Shown piece by piece: positions 8,667 through 17,610 of a stretch of 64,000 bases of DNA (its first letter is position 1; every line of letters starts with the position of its first letter). The translations under genes and the position numbers were made by a program. Where the stretch lies: contig CAWDXZ010000001.1 of assembly GCA_963806455.1 (NCBI GenBank), positions 124,001-188,000 on the forward strand. The letters run 5' to 3'. The notes beneath the pieces are model-generated. The model saw nothing but the letters and a program-made list of their open reading frames with translations. It made no database searches and was not told the DNA's origin. Origin of the DNA: Bog-756 sp963806455. Its GTDB lineage: Bacteria > Actinomycetota > Acidimicrobiia > Acidimicrobiales > RAAP-2.

Positions 8667-9637
8667 GGCTGAGCGGGCCCCCCCGGTCGGGGGCCGGCCG
8701 CCGCCGCGCTGAACAGGTCGGCGTAGGAGTCGGCGAAGGTGACCGTCCGGAACCCCGAGACGGTGACGCCGGCCGCCACCGCCGCCTCGCACAGATCGAC
8801 GGGGCCGAGTGAACCACCCTCGACGGCCACCGTGCCCGGCCCGAAGGCGGCGGCATCCGAGACGCCCGGCAGGCTCCGCAGCACGGCCACGGCGCGGTGG
8901 ACGTCGTCGACCAGAACGAGCACGCGTCGGGGCCCGACCAGGTCGGCCACCGGGCCGTCGGCCAACAGGCGGCCGGCGTGCATGACCACCGCGTCGGTGC
9001 AGACCTGTTCGACCTCGGACATCCGGTGCGTCGAGAGCAGGACGGTGGTGCCGACCCGCGCGCAGCCGGCGATGGCGGCGTGCACCTCGGCCAGCTGGCC
9101 CGGATCCATGCCCGTGGTGGGCTCGTCCAGCAGCACGAGGTCGGGTGCGTCGAGCAAGGCCTGGGCCAGGGCCAGCCGATAGCGCATGCCGTGCGAGTAG
9201 CTGGAGAACGGACGGTCGATGGCTTCACCGAGGCCGGACAGCACGATGGCCCGGTCGGCGTCGGCCCGACCGCCGGTGAGCTCGATCTGCCGTACGGCGA
9301 GCTCGAGGTTGCGCCGTCCCGAGAGATGCGGCGCGAACCCAGGCCCGTCGACCAGGGCGCCCACCCGCCCGAGCACGGCGGCCCCGGGGCGGACCTCCTC
9401 GCCGAAGAGGAAGGCCCGGCCCGACGTGGGACGGACCAGTCCGAGCAGGATTCGCAGGGTGATCGTCTTGCCCGACCCGTTGGGACCGACCAACCCGACC
9501 ACCCGGCCCGGCTCGATCACCAGGTCGATGTGGTCCACGGCCACGATCCCGTTGCGCAGGCGCTTGGTCAGCTGCTCGGTACGGACGGCCGGGGGGGTGC
9601 CGGGTCCGGGCCCCCGGCCGGCCGCCTCAGGCACCAT
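8663..9637 (-). CDS. ABC transporter ATP-binding protein
   Basis: A 324-residue ABC ATPase of the CcmA/DrrA-like export group. Walker A GPNGSGKT is at 51-58, Walker B LVLLDEP at 167-173 and the H-loop is STHRMSE. The signature motif is degenerate, YSHGM at 147-151 rather than LSGGQ, as is common in this group. The C-terminal 100 residues form the extra domain of exporter ATPases. Its first codons overlap the 3' end of the lipoprotein gene by 11 nt and its stop overlaps the TTG of the first permease. It energises the two permeases downstream. Confidence 0.9.
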   Translation of the reverse strand: MVPEAAGRGPGPGTPPAVRTEQLTKRLRNGIVAVDHIDLVIEPGRVVGLVGPNGSGKTITLRILLGLVRPTSGRAFLFGEEVRPGAAVLGRVGALVDGPGFAPHLSGRRNLELAVRQIELTGGRADADRAIVLSGLGEAIDRPFSSYSHGMRYRLALAQALLDAPDLVLLDEPTTGMDPGQLAEVHAAIAGCARVGTTVLLSTHRMSEVEQVCTDAVVMHAGRLLADGPVADLVGPRRVLVLVDDVHRAVAVLRSLPGVSDAAAFGPGTVAVEGGSLGPVDLCEAAVAAGVTVSGFRTVTFADSYADLFSAAAAGPRPGGPAQP

Positions 9638-10622
9638 CGGAGTCCCCGCCGTTGAGGGCTTCCTGTTCGCCGCCCGGGATCATGGCCGCGATATCGACCA
9701 CCGTCGACCGGAGCGGCTTCTCGACGTGGACTGGGACACCGAACCGCCCCACGGTGAGGGTGAGGGTGCCGATGCCCGCACCCGGTGGGTTGTTGCGCGC
9801 CCCGACCAGACGGTTGGCGGCGTCGACCCACACCTCGACGCCGGTCGTCGGATCTGTCGTCGCCGCGCCGGCCCCGTAGGACGTGATCTCCGATGTCAGG
9901 GCCCGGCCGAAGACGTCCCCGGCCGGGCCGGCGCTGTGCGAGAGCGCTCGCACGAGGTCGACCCTGACCACATAGGCCTGGGTCTCCTGGCCGCCGAATG
10001 TCGTCTTCCCGAGCGGGGCGGCTGACACCGCGCCCCAGGAGAGCTCGTAGAGGAGGAAGGCCGGATTGACGCTCTCGGTCTGCACGATGTACGGGGGGAA
10101 GTTGACCCGGTACTTGGCGATGTCGGCGAAGTTGGCGAAGATCCAGGGCCTCCCGGCCTGGAGTGGCGGGCTCGAGGGAGGCGGCTTGATGAACACGGTG
10201 TCCGGAAAGAAGACCATCCGCTCGGTCCCTCCGGAGCTCGCCGGGAGGTCGAGCTGGATGGTGGCCGACGGGCCGCGGAAGTCGGCCACGCCGCTTGCCT
10301 GCCGCGGGGCCGCCGACTGGGTGCCGACCGGCACGTTGGAGAACCCGAGCTCGAAGGCGCCGGTGAGGCTCAGCGTGTCGGCGACGGCGCGGGAAACCGC
10401 CGCCAGCGCCTGCGGCGAGGCCGGGGAGGACGCCGTGGGCACCGTTCCCGACGCCGGGCCGGCCGCCGTGGAGGAACCGCAGCCGGCCAGTGCGGTCACC
10501 AGGAGGACCAGCGAGGCGGCGGAGAGCGCACCCGCTCGGCGGGCAGCCGGCGCGGCGCGGGCTCGCACCCACTCCCGGCGCCCGACAGGGTGTGGTCGCG
10601 GATCGGGGCCCAAGGCGTCCAT
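9627..10622 (-). CDS. Putative exported lipoprotein
   Basis: A 331-residue predicted lipoprotein: Arg-rich N-region, hydrophobic core, lipobox VTALAGC (Cys48 from the ATG at 10622; an in-frame GTG at 10673 would lengthen the N-region further), then a Ser/Ala/Pro linker. The mature part resembles LppX/LprAFG-like lipid carriers of actinobacteria in size and beta-rich character, but I do not recognise a decisive motif. It is the first gene of the ABC operon, so a periplasmic partner role for the exporter is plausible. Confidence 0.72.
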   Translation of the reverse strand: MDALGPDPRPHPVGRREWVRARAAPAARRAGALSAASLVLLVTALAGCGSSTAAGPASGTVPTASSPASPQALAAVSRAVADTLSLTGAFELGFSNVPVGTQSAAPRQASGVADFRGPSATIQLDLPASSGGTERMVFFPDTVFIKPPPSSPPLQAGRPWIFANFADIAKYRVNFPPYIVQTESVNPAFLLYELSWGAVSAAPLGKTTFGGQETQAYVVRVDLVRALSHSAGPAGDVFGRALTSEITSYGAGAATTDPTTGVEVWVDAANRLVGARNNPPGAGIGTLTLTVGRFGVPVHVEKPLRSTVVDIAAMIPGGEQEALNGGDSDGA

Positions 10623-10686
10623 GCTCGCACAGCCGCACCGACCGGCGGGGTCGTCGGACACCGCCGGGGTCACCGCGCCCGGCTCG

Positions 10687-12809
10687 TCAACCGGTCTCGG
10701 GGTGGGTCGGCGTGGTGCCGTTGGCCAGGAGGTTGTCGAAGCCGTCGGGTATGGAGAGCAGCCCGGGCGCCGTCCCCGACACGTCGGTGATCCCGAATTG
10801 CCAGACGATGGAGTAGGTGTTCGGGTCGATGACCACCATGCGGTCGCGGTAGTCGTCGTTCACCATGATCAACCCGTTGGGCAGACGTTCGGCCAGCGAG
10901 GGCTTCTTGAGCATGGCGTCACCGGAGGTGGCGTCGTAGATCCACGGGATCTGCCCCGTGCGGGTGAACTCGAGGATCCGGCCCTCGGCCGGGGGGTCGT
11001 AGTCGGTCATCAGGTAGAGGTTCGACCCGAGCTGCTGGGGGTCGGAGGGGTAGTTCACGCTCGGGAAGTGCAGGGACCAGACCACGCCCCCGCTCGGCGT
11101 GAATTCGTCGACCCACGACCCGTTGATCTCCGACACCAGGACGTCCCCGTTGGCCAGCGGGGTGTCGCCGTTGGGGTAGGCGATGGAGGTGGGCGGGTTG
11201 TGGGCGTCGGCGCCGTTGCCGATCTGGCTGGTGACCTGGCCCTGTGGCGAGATGAACAGGATGCGGTTGTTCGATGCGTCGGCCACGGTGATAGCCCCCG
11301 ACTTGAGCAGGTAGGCGTCGTCCGGTTGGTAGAGGAACCCGGGCCCCGACCCCGGCTGGCCCGGGTGTCCGTACTGGAAGAGCAGGGCACCGGACGGATA
11401 GCCGATCTCGACGATGGTGTGGTTGTCCTCCTGGTTGGAGATGATGCCCGTGCCGTGACGGATGAAGAAGGCGTCGTCGGGGAAGTAGAAGCCCCCCGGC
11501 GGCGGGGGCATGCTGGCCGACGGGTACTGCCAGATGAGGTTGCGCGCCGAGTCGATGGCCACGAGCCGGTCATTGCCTCGATCGGCGATGAGAAGCGTGC
11601 CCGAGAAGGGGGAGCCGGCTCCGGGCCGGCCGGCCGGGCCCCCGTAGGAGCTGGGCCGCAGCGAGATCACCGACTGCAGCGAGCCGGAGGCCACACCGGC
11701 CTGGTCGGTGCCGGCCTGGGAGGTCACCTCACCCCCGACCATGTAGCCGACCGCCTTCGGGCCCGATCCGATGGTGGCGTAGCCGGCGAAGGCGTCGGCC
11801 TGGGGCAAGAGCCCGGCGGCGAGGACCTTGCCGGTGGCGGGGACGAACGCCTCGATGGCGGTGAGGGTGATCCCGCCCGGCGTCTGGCCCCCGGCCACAT
11901 AGACGGTGCCGTCTATCACGAAGGCCGAGGCGCCGTAGAGGGCCTGGGGCAGGTGGCCGACCACCGTGGCCCGTCCCGACGAGGGGTCGATCATCTGGAT
12001 GTCGTTGGTGGCGGCGGTCGCCGACCCCGACGACGAGGTCTCACCGCCGAAGGCGAACAGCTTGCCCGCCGCCGCCACTACCGCCGGGTAGCGCACGGGG
12101 ACGGGCAGGGAGGCTACCCGGGCGAAGCGGGTGCCGTCCGTCGTCCCGAGCACCTCGGGCAGGTAGTTGGCCCCGTCGTACCCGCCCACGATGTAGGTCG
12201 TCGATCCGGAAGGATTGCCGCCCGGGCCGGGGAGGGTGGCGACGGCGAGGTCCGAGCGGGGTGCGGGGAGCTGGCCGACCACGCGGCCGGCCGCGGCCGG
12301 CCCGGGGGGACCGACGGGGTCGTGATCGACTGGACAGTGGCGAACGTGTTCGGCGAGCCTCCGCCGAAATCGAAGGTGGCCCTCCCGATAGGGGATGCGG
12401 CCGCGTCATGGACCGGGGCGGCCAGCGAGCCGGCCGGCGCCACCGTTCCCGTGGCCAGGTCGATGATGGACACCGTCGACAGGGAGGAGCCCGACGGGGT
12501 GATGCCCCCGAGCACGGTGAGACCCCCGGTGTTGGCCACCACGGCCTCGCGCGAGATCGGCGCGTTCATCTGCCAGGGCTCGACCCCGGCTTCGATGGAG
12601 GCGATCCCGACCGGGTGCGCCGCCGTCGCGCCACCGGCCGCCGCCGTGGTGGTGGGTGCCGCGGTGGAGCCACCGCTCGAGCACGAGGCGAAGGCGATCC
12701 CGCCGACGAGCACGGCCGCCAGGACGGCGAGAGCGGCAGCCCGCCACCGGGGGCGCTGCATGCGGTGCGCCCGCGAGGATCGGTTGGTCACGGTGACGGA
12801 GTCTGGCAT
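10687..12809 (-). CDS. Kelch/NHL-repeat beta-propeller lipoprotein, split by a frameshift
   Basis: Two overlapping frames together encode one exported protein of about 707 residues. The 5' part (from ATG 12809; alternatives 12845, 12761) has a signal peptide with a lipobox-like FASC (Cys43) and the first Kelch blade (LTVLGGITPSGSSL). The 3' part continues Kelch blades (TTYIVGGYDG, LFAFGGE, VYVAGGQ) and then NHL-type repeats (GTLLIADRGNDRLVAID, VWSLHFPS). The join is at a C6 run on the coding strand (plus-strand G at 12304-12309); one extra C gives the smooth sequence SVPPGPAAAGRVVGQLP. It is a surface beta-propeller of unknown ligand, 64 bp upstream of the export operon's lipoprotein (13 bp if that gene starts at its GTG). 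Confidence 0.78.
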
Positions 12810-12866
12810 GGCGGGCCGTGGCCCGGGGGGCACGGCCCGCCGCACCGGCGGACGGACGACCCCGGT

Positions 12867-13334
12867 TCAACCCCCGCTCATCACCTGCTCGGCCCGGCGC
12901 CTCATCTCGTCCTCGGGCACGTCCTCGATGTGAGTGGCCACGTTCCAGCGGTGGCCGAACGGGTCTTCGAACTGGCCGGACCGGTCCCCGTAGAACTGGT
13001 CCTCGACCGGGCGCCGCTCGGTGGCCCCGGCCTCGAGTGCACGTTCGAAAGCGGCGTCGACGTCCTCCAGGTAGACCGAGATGGTCACGGGCGTGCCCCC
13101 CACCGACTTCGGCCCGAGGAAGCCGATGTCCGGCGCCTCGTCCGCCAGCATCAGGACGGAGTCGCCCAGCTGCAGCTCGGCGTGGCCCACTCTTCCGCCC
13201 GGGGCGTCGAGCCGCAGGCGGACCGTGGCCCCGAAAACGCCGCAATAGAAGTCGATGGCGGCGGCGGCGCCGTCGACCGCCAGAGACGGGATCACCCGCG
13301 GGTAGTCGTCCGGGATGGCGTGGACCGTGGACAT
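12867..13334 (-). CDS. VOC family protein (glyoxalase/PhnB-like)
   Basis: A 155-residue vicinal-oxygen-chelate protein of the PhnB/YfcB-like group (start IPSLAVDGAAAAIDFYCGVFG, centre PVTISVYLEDVDAAFERA, end GQFEDPFGHRWNVATHIEDV). Members include fosfomycin-resistance-like and glyoxalase-like proteins, but this subgroup has no fixed reaction. GAGGAGG precedes the ATG. A consensus SOS box lies 23-36 bp upstream, so the gene may belong to the DNA-damage regulon, which is unusual for this family. Confidence 0.88.
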   Translation of the reverse strand: MSTVHAIPDDYPRVIPSLAVDGAAAAIDFYCGVFGATVRLRLDAPGGRVGHAELQLGDSVLMLADEAPDIGFLGPKSVGGTPVTISVYLEDVDAAFERALEAGATERRPVEDQFYGDRSGQFEDPFGHRWNVATHIEDVPEDEMRRRAEQVMSGG

Positions 13335-13356
13335 GGGGCCCTCCTCGAGTCAGGTT

Positions 13357-13370
13357 CGAACATACGTTCG
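13357..13370. promoter_or_regulatory. LexA-type SOS box
   Basis: CGAACATACGTTCG matches the Gram-positive/actinobacterial LexA consensus CGAAC-N4-GTTCG at every specified base. It is 23-36 bp upstream of the VOC gene start on the minus strand and about 143 bp upstream of the sensor kinase on the plus strand. The position fits repression of the VOC gene; binding is inferred. Confidence 0.65.
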
Positions 13371-13512
13371 TGATGGTAACGGCCGATGAGGGCAGGGGCA
13401 AGAGGCACCGGGTCGGACGGGGAGGGCCGGGCGCCGGGAGGATGAGCCGCCGGCCCTGCGATCATCCCGGGGGCGGATTCGGAGGAGGGCCGGGCCACGC
13501 GACAATGGGCCG

Positions 13513-14739
13513 GTGGCGGTGACAGCCTTGGAACCTTCGGTGGCCGACGTGCCGGGCGCCGGTCATTTCGAATATTTGAGGGCTTCGTGGGACCGGTTGC
13601 GGGCCTGGGACGCGCATCACCGCCTGTGGACCGATGCCGTCCTGGCCGTGGCGCTGCTGGCCGCGTGCCTCCTGTTCCCCCGGTCCTACGGCGGCAGCCA
13701 CGCCACCAACACCGTCCTGCAGGTGCTGCTGGTGGTGCCCCTGGTGTGGAGGAGGCGGGCGCCGTCGGCCGTCTTCGCCGTCGTCGCCGTCGTCGCCTTC
13801 GTGCAACTGATCGTGGCCGTGGCCCTTCCTGCCGATCTCGCCCTGCTGGTGGCGGTCTTCACCCTGGCCGTGCACGACACACCGGTGCGGGCCTCGCTGG
13901 GTGCCGGGGTCGTCGAGGTGGGCGTGCTCATGGCCTCCGTCCGCTGGACGCCGGTCAAGGACGCCCCTCTCGCCTCGGTGGTGTTCCTGTCCGGCATGGT
14001 GGCCGCTTCGCTGTTCGTGGGCCTGACCCTCCGGACATGGCGCGCCTACATGGACGCGCTGGTGGAGCGGGCCAACCGGCTCGAGCTCGAGCGCGACCAG
14101 AAGGCCCTGCTGGCGGCGGCGGCCGAGCGCTCGCGGATCGCCCGTGAGATGCACGACGTCGTGGCGCACAACGTGTCGATCATGGTCACCCTGGCCGAGG
14201 GGGCGCGGGCCGCCGCCAACTCCGACCCGACCGGCGCCGCCGAGGCCATGGCCGAGGTCTCGGCCACCGGACGGGTGGCCCTGACCGACATGCGAAACCT
14301 GCTGGGCGTGCTCCATACCCAGGGCGAACAGGCCGAACGGGCCCCCCAGCCCGACCTCTCGGGCCTGTCCGAGCTGGTCGACGGCATCCGGTCGACCGGC
14401 ATCGACGTTGTGCTCGATGAACGCGGTGAGCCCTTCGAGGTCCCGGCCAGCGTGGGCCTGAGCATCTACCGGGTGGTCCAGGAGTCCCTGACCAATGTCC
14501 TCAAGCACGGGGAGGGTGTGTCCAATGTCGTGGTGACGCTCGATTACGAGTGCCCCTCCATCGGGCTGAACGTGCGGAACGACGGTGGCCCGGCCGGTCG
14601 GGCCTCGGGCGGCCATGGCCTCCGCGGCATGCAGGAGCGGGCCGCGGTGTGCGGCGGCACGCTGTCGGCCGGCCCCCGTCCCGGAGGCGGATGGGAGGTG
14701 GCCACCCGCGTCCATGTCGGAGGGGCGCGGGTCGGGTGA
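13513..14739 (+). CDS. Sensor histidine kinase, NarL/DesK type (HisKA_3)
   Basis: A 408-residue membrane kinase. About four to five hydrophobic segments occupy residues 40-175, followed by a short coiled linker. The dimerisation/phosphoacceptor segment is SRIAREMHDVVAHN (His214), and a HATPase_c domain follows with N-box VVQESLTNVLKH and G-box GGHGLRGMQERA. The GTG at 13513 is used as start. The TGA overlaps the GTG of the response regulator (GTGA), so the pair is co-translated. There is no large periplasmic domain, which suggests sensing in the membrane, as in DesK-like kinases. The stimulus is unknown. Confidence 0.92.
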   Translation: MAVTALEPSVADVPGAGHFEYLRASWDRLRAWDAHHRLWTDAVLAVALLAACLLFPRSYGGSHATNTVLQVLLVVPLVWRRRAPSAVFAVVAVVAFVQLIVAVALPADLALLVAVFTLAVHDTPVRASLGAGVVEVGVLMASVRWTPVKDAPLASVVFLSGMVAASLFVGLTLRTWRAYMDALVERANRLELERDQKALLAAAAERSRIAREMHDVVAHNVSIMVTLAEGARAAANSDPTGAAEAMAEVSATGRVALTDMRNLLGVLHTQGEQAERAPQPDLSGLSELVDGIRSTGIDVVLDERGEPFEVPASVGLSIYRVVQESLTNVLKHGEGVSNVVVTLDYECPSIGLNVRNDGGPAGRASGGHGLRGMQERAAVCGGTLSAGPRPGGGWEVATRVHVGGARVG

Positions 14740-15404
14740 CGGTCCGGGTCCTCCTGGTCGACGACCAGGCCCTTCTGCGCAAAGGGTTCCGCATGATCCT
14801 CGAGGAGGAGGCCGACATCGACGTGGTCGGGGAGGCGGCCGACGGCGCCGAGGCGGTGACCGAGTGCCGTGCCCGCCGGCCGGACGTCGTGCTCATGGAC
14901 GTGCGCATGCCCGGCATGGACGGCATCGAGGCGACGTCGAGGATCGTCGGCGACCATGGTGCCGCCCGGGTGCTCATTCTCACGACCTTCGACCTCGACG
15001 AGTACGCCTTCGCCGGGCTGCGGGCGGGGGCGAGCGGCTTTCTGCTCAAGGACGTGCCGCCGGCCGAGCTGGTCTCGGCCATCCGGACGGTCGCCGTGGG
15101 GGACGCCGTGGTCTCGCCCCGGGTGACACGCAAGCTCCTCGACGCCTTCGCCCACCAGCTCCCCGGCGGCGACGGGCCGGCCTGGCCCGGCGGCGACGGC
15201 CTCGACCAGCTGACCGACCGCGAGCGGGAGGTGCTGGTCACGGTGGCCGAGGGGCTGTCCAACGCCGAGATCGCCGAGCGCCTCTACGTGTCCGAGGCCA
15301 CGGTGAAGTCGCACGTGGGGCGCATCCTGGCCAAGCTGCAGCTGCGCGATCGGGTGCAGGCCGCCGTCTACGCCTACCAGGTGGGACTGGTGAGGCCGGG
15401 GTGA
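14736..15404 (+). CDS. Response regulator, NarL/FixJ family
   Basis: A 222-residue two-domain regulator: receiver domain with DD at 9-10, phosphoacceptor Asp55 (LMDVRMPG) and a Lys in FLLKDVPP, then a LuxR-type helix-turn-helix (LTDREREVLVTVAEGLSN through VSEATVKSHVGRILAKLQL). The start GTG at 14736 overlaps the kinase stop by 4 nt; coding character fails upstream. It is the cognate partner of the kinase. Its target promoters are unknown. Confidence 0.93.
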   Translation: MTVRVLLVDDQALLRKGFRMILEEEADIDVVGEAADGAEAVTECRARRPDVVLMDVRMPGMDGIEATSRIVGDHGAARVLILTTFDLDEYAFAGLRAGASGFLLKDVPPAELVSAIRTVAVGDAVVSPRVTRKLLDAFAHQLPGGDGPAWPGGDGLDQLTDREREVLVTVAEGLSNAEIAERLYVSEATVKSHVGRILAKLQLRDRVQAAVYAYQVGLVRPG

Positions 15405-15727
15405 CCGGGCCGGCGGTGCCCCCCGGCCTAACCTGGGGCCGAACGACCGCCTCATCCGGAGGTCGACCGCCTCATCCGGAGGTCGAGTGTCCGATCCGAC
15501 CGGGGGTGGATGTGCCCGCTCCTGGGATTTCGTACGCTTGGTACCGATGGCAACGCCCCGACGGCCCCGTGCCGCCCGTCCGGCTCGTCCCGGGCCCCGG
15601 CGCGCCCGGCACCCGGGGGACGAGGTGAGGGGGACGAGGCCGGCCGCGCATCTCCGGCGATCGGGCACCGGCCGCCGGGCAGACGCCGTCACCCACCGGG
15701 CGTCGGCACGCTAACGAGAGGACCGAA
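15405..15727. other. 323-bp intergenic region with a perfect tandem duplication
   Basis: This region separates the two-component pair from dedA. It holds a 20-bp unit repeated exactly twice (15444-15463 and 15464-15483) containing CTCATCCGGAGG. Short frames further on (15487-15714) show Arg/Pro-biased translation typical of non-coding GC-rich DNA. The region probably contains the dedA promoter. Confidence 0.6.
15444..15483. repeat. Two perfect tandem 20-bp repeats
   Basis: Two identical 20-bp units lie head to tail just downstream of the response regulator and upstream of dedA. They could be a recent slippage duplication or a doubled regulator site; the first residues of a third unit (CGA) follow. 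Confidence 0.85.
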
Positions 15728-16357
15728 GTGGAGCATTTTCTCGAGACCTGGGGCTACGTCGCCGTCTTCGGGCTGAGCTTCATCTCGGCCATGGGCCTGC
15801 CGGTCGGGGCCGAGGTGGCCATCATCTACGGCGGGGTGCTGGCCAGCGGGCAGATCCCGAACGAGCCCCACCACCTCAACCTGGCGGTGGTCATCGTCGT
15901 CGCCACCCTGGCCGAGGTGCTCGGGTCCCTCGTCGGCTACCTCATCGGGTACTTCGGGGGCCGGGCTCTCGTCGACCGGGTCGGCAAGTACGTGCTGCTC
16001 ACTCACAAGGACCTCGACCGGGCCGAGGCCTGGTTCGACCGCCGGGGGGAGCCCTTCGTCCTCTTCGGCCGGTTCGTCCCGCTCCTCCGCTCGTTCGTGT
16101 CCTTCGCCGCCGGACTGGGTGAGATGGCCATCACCAAGTTCGTGGTCTTCACCGTCATCGGCTGTGCCGTCTGGTGCACCGCCCTCACCAGCCTGGGCTA
16201 TGCCCTCGGAGCCAGCTACAACCACGTGCTCAAGGCGTTCAGCTACGCCGGCTACGTGGCCGCCGTCCTGGTGGTCCTGGCCGTCATCGGGCTGTTCGTC
16301 CACCGGCTGCGGGTGGTGCGGTCGGAGCGGGCCGCCCAGCTCGGACAGGTCGAATGA
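15728..16357 (+). CDS. DedA family membrane protein
   Basis: A 209-residue integral membrane protein of the DedA/SNARE-associated family, implicated in membrane lipid flipping and envelope homeostasis. It has the early GLPVGAEVAIIYGG loop, the family motif FGRFVPLLRSFVSFAAG near residues 115-131, and five to six hydrophobic segments. The start is GTG at 15728 with GAGAGGA upstream. Its stop overlaps the ATG of the next gene by 4 nt (ATGA), linking it to the exported phosphodiester glycosidase-like protein. Confidence 0.92.
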   Translation: MEHFLETWGYVAVFGLSFISAMGLPVGAEVAIIYGGVLASGQIPNEPHHLNLAVVIVVATLAEVLGSLVGYLIGYFGGRALVDRVGKYVLLTHKDLDRAEAWFDRRGEPFVLFGRFVPLLRSFVSFAAGLGEMAITKFVVFTVIGCAVWCTALTSLGYALGASYNHVLKAFSYAGYVAAVLVVLAVIGLFVHRLRVVRSERAAQLGQVE

Positions 16358-17568
16358 CCGATGTGACCACCCCGACGGCCGACCACCGGCTGGGTCGGTC
16401 GCGGCGGGTCAACCGGGCCAACCGGGCGAAGTTCCGCCGGCGCCGGCTGATGGTGGCCTTCCTCGCCCTCTTCGTGGTCTTCGCCGCCGTGCTCGGCCCC
16501 TCGCTCGGGAGCGCGCTCACCAACCCGTCCCTCGGGTCGTCGGTCGGGGCCAGGTTCGCCGAGTGGACCCGCAGCCACGGCGGGAACGGCGTCGTCAACT
16601 GGGTGGAGAACGTCTGGTACAGCCATCATCAGCCCAAGGCGGGCGGGGCCCCGCCCAAGGGCGCCATCAAGCTGCCCACCGCCGCCAACCAGACGACGGC
16701 CACCACGCTTCCCCACCTGGCCGCGCCGGCGCCGATCGTGCCCCCGGCATCGCCGCCGTTGCCCGGTGAGGGGCAGTGGTCTCCCGCCGGGCGCACCGTC
16801 GGCGGGAGCCCGGCCGTCTATGTGACGACGCTCCGTCCGGACGCCGTCCACACCAGCCTGGTGGTCGGGGTGGCCTGGATGGACACCAAGCTGCTGAAGG
16901 CCCAGCTCTACTCGGGGAGCTTCATCCCGGGTGGCGGCCCCTACACCTACTCGGCACCGGTCAAGCCGGACGCAGCCGTGTCCCTGGTGGCCGCGTTCAA
17001 TTCCGGGTTCCAGATGTCCTCGGCCAACGGGGGCTACTACACCGAGGGCCGCACCGTGTTGCCCCTCCGCGACGGGGCCGCTTCGTTGGTCGTCACCAAG
17101 GGGGGAGTGCCCACCGTGGCCCAGTGGGGCCGGGACGCCACCATGGGCCCGGATATCGCCTCGGTCCGCCAGAACCTCGACCTGTTGGTGGACGGAGGCA
17201 GGCCCGTGTCCGGCCTCAACGCGTCCGACACCACCCGATGGGGCGCCACCCTGGGCGACCAGATCTACGTGTGGCGGTCGGGGGTCGGGGTCACCGCCGA
17301 CGGGGCCCTGGTCTATGTCGGCGGCCCGGGGCTCAACATCACCTCGCTGGCCGACCTGTTGGTGCGGGCCGGAGCGGTGCGGGCCATGGAGCTCGACATC
17401 AATACCGACTGGGTGAATTTCGCCAGCTACAGCCCGGCCACCCCGACGGGCGCGGCTTCGGCCGCCAACGGAACCGACCTGCTGCCCGATATGGTCGGCA
17501 CCCCGTCGAGGTACTTCACCACCTGGTGGTCGCGCGACTTCTTCGCCATGTCCGCCGCCGCCGGCTGA
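16354..17568 (+). CDS. Phosphodiester glycosidase family (NAGPA-like) membrane-anchored protein
   Basis: A 404-residue protein with a basic N-terminus, one transmembrane segment at about 32-52, a Pro/Ala/Thr-rich spacer, then a NAGPA (phosphodiester glycosidase) domain from about residue 150. Family motifs are AAFNSGFQ, GGYYTEGRTV, NLDLLVDGG and AMELDINTDWVNF. Relatives remove glycosyl or phosphodiester caps or modify exopolysaccharide. It begins at ATG 16354, overlapping dedA by 4 nt, so its extracellular function may be tied to a DedA-dependent lipid-linked substrate. That link is inference. Confidence 0.87.
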   Translation: MTDVTTPTADHRLGRSRRVNRANRAKFRRRRLMVAFLALFVVFAAVLGPSLGSALTNPSLGSSVGARFAEWTRSHGGNGVVNWVENVWYSHHQPKAGGAPPKGAIKLPTAANQTTATTLPHLAAPAPIVPPASPPLPGEGQWSPAGRTVGGSPAVYVTTLRPDAVHTSLVVGVAWMDTKLLKAQLYSGSFIPGGGPYTYSAPVKPDAAVSLVAAFNSGFQMSSANGGYYTEGRTVLPLRDGAASLVVTKGGVPTVAQWGRDATMGPDIASVRQNLDLLVDGGRPVSGLNASDTTRWGATLGDQIYVWRSGVGVTADGALVYVGGPGLNITSLADLLVRAGAVRAMELDINTDWVNFASYSPATPTGAASAANGTDLLPDMVGTPSRYFTTWWSRDFFAMSAAAG

Positions 17569-17610
17569 GCCCCTACCCGACCCCGTCCACCCCCGAGGCC
17601 ACAGGGCCGG

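Noticed and set aside
10066..12933. 955-codon open plus-strand frame
   Set aside because: It lies opposite the two lipoprotein genes, its composition is Gly/Arg/Val with no family motif, and the minus-strand frames have signal peptides and recognisable repeats.
15487..15714. Small protein upstream of dedA
   Set aside because: Overlapping Arg/Pro-rich frames without a Shine-Dalgarno or codon bias; treated as the dedA leader region.
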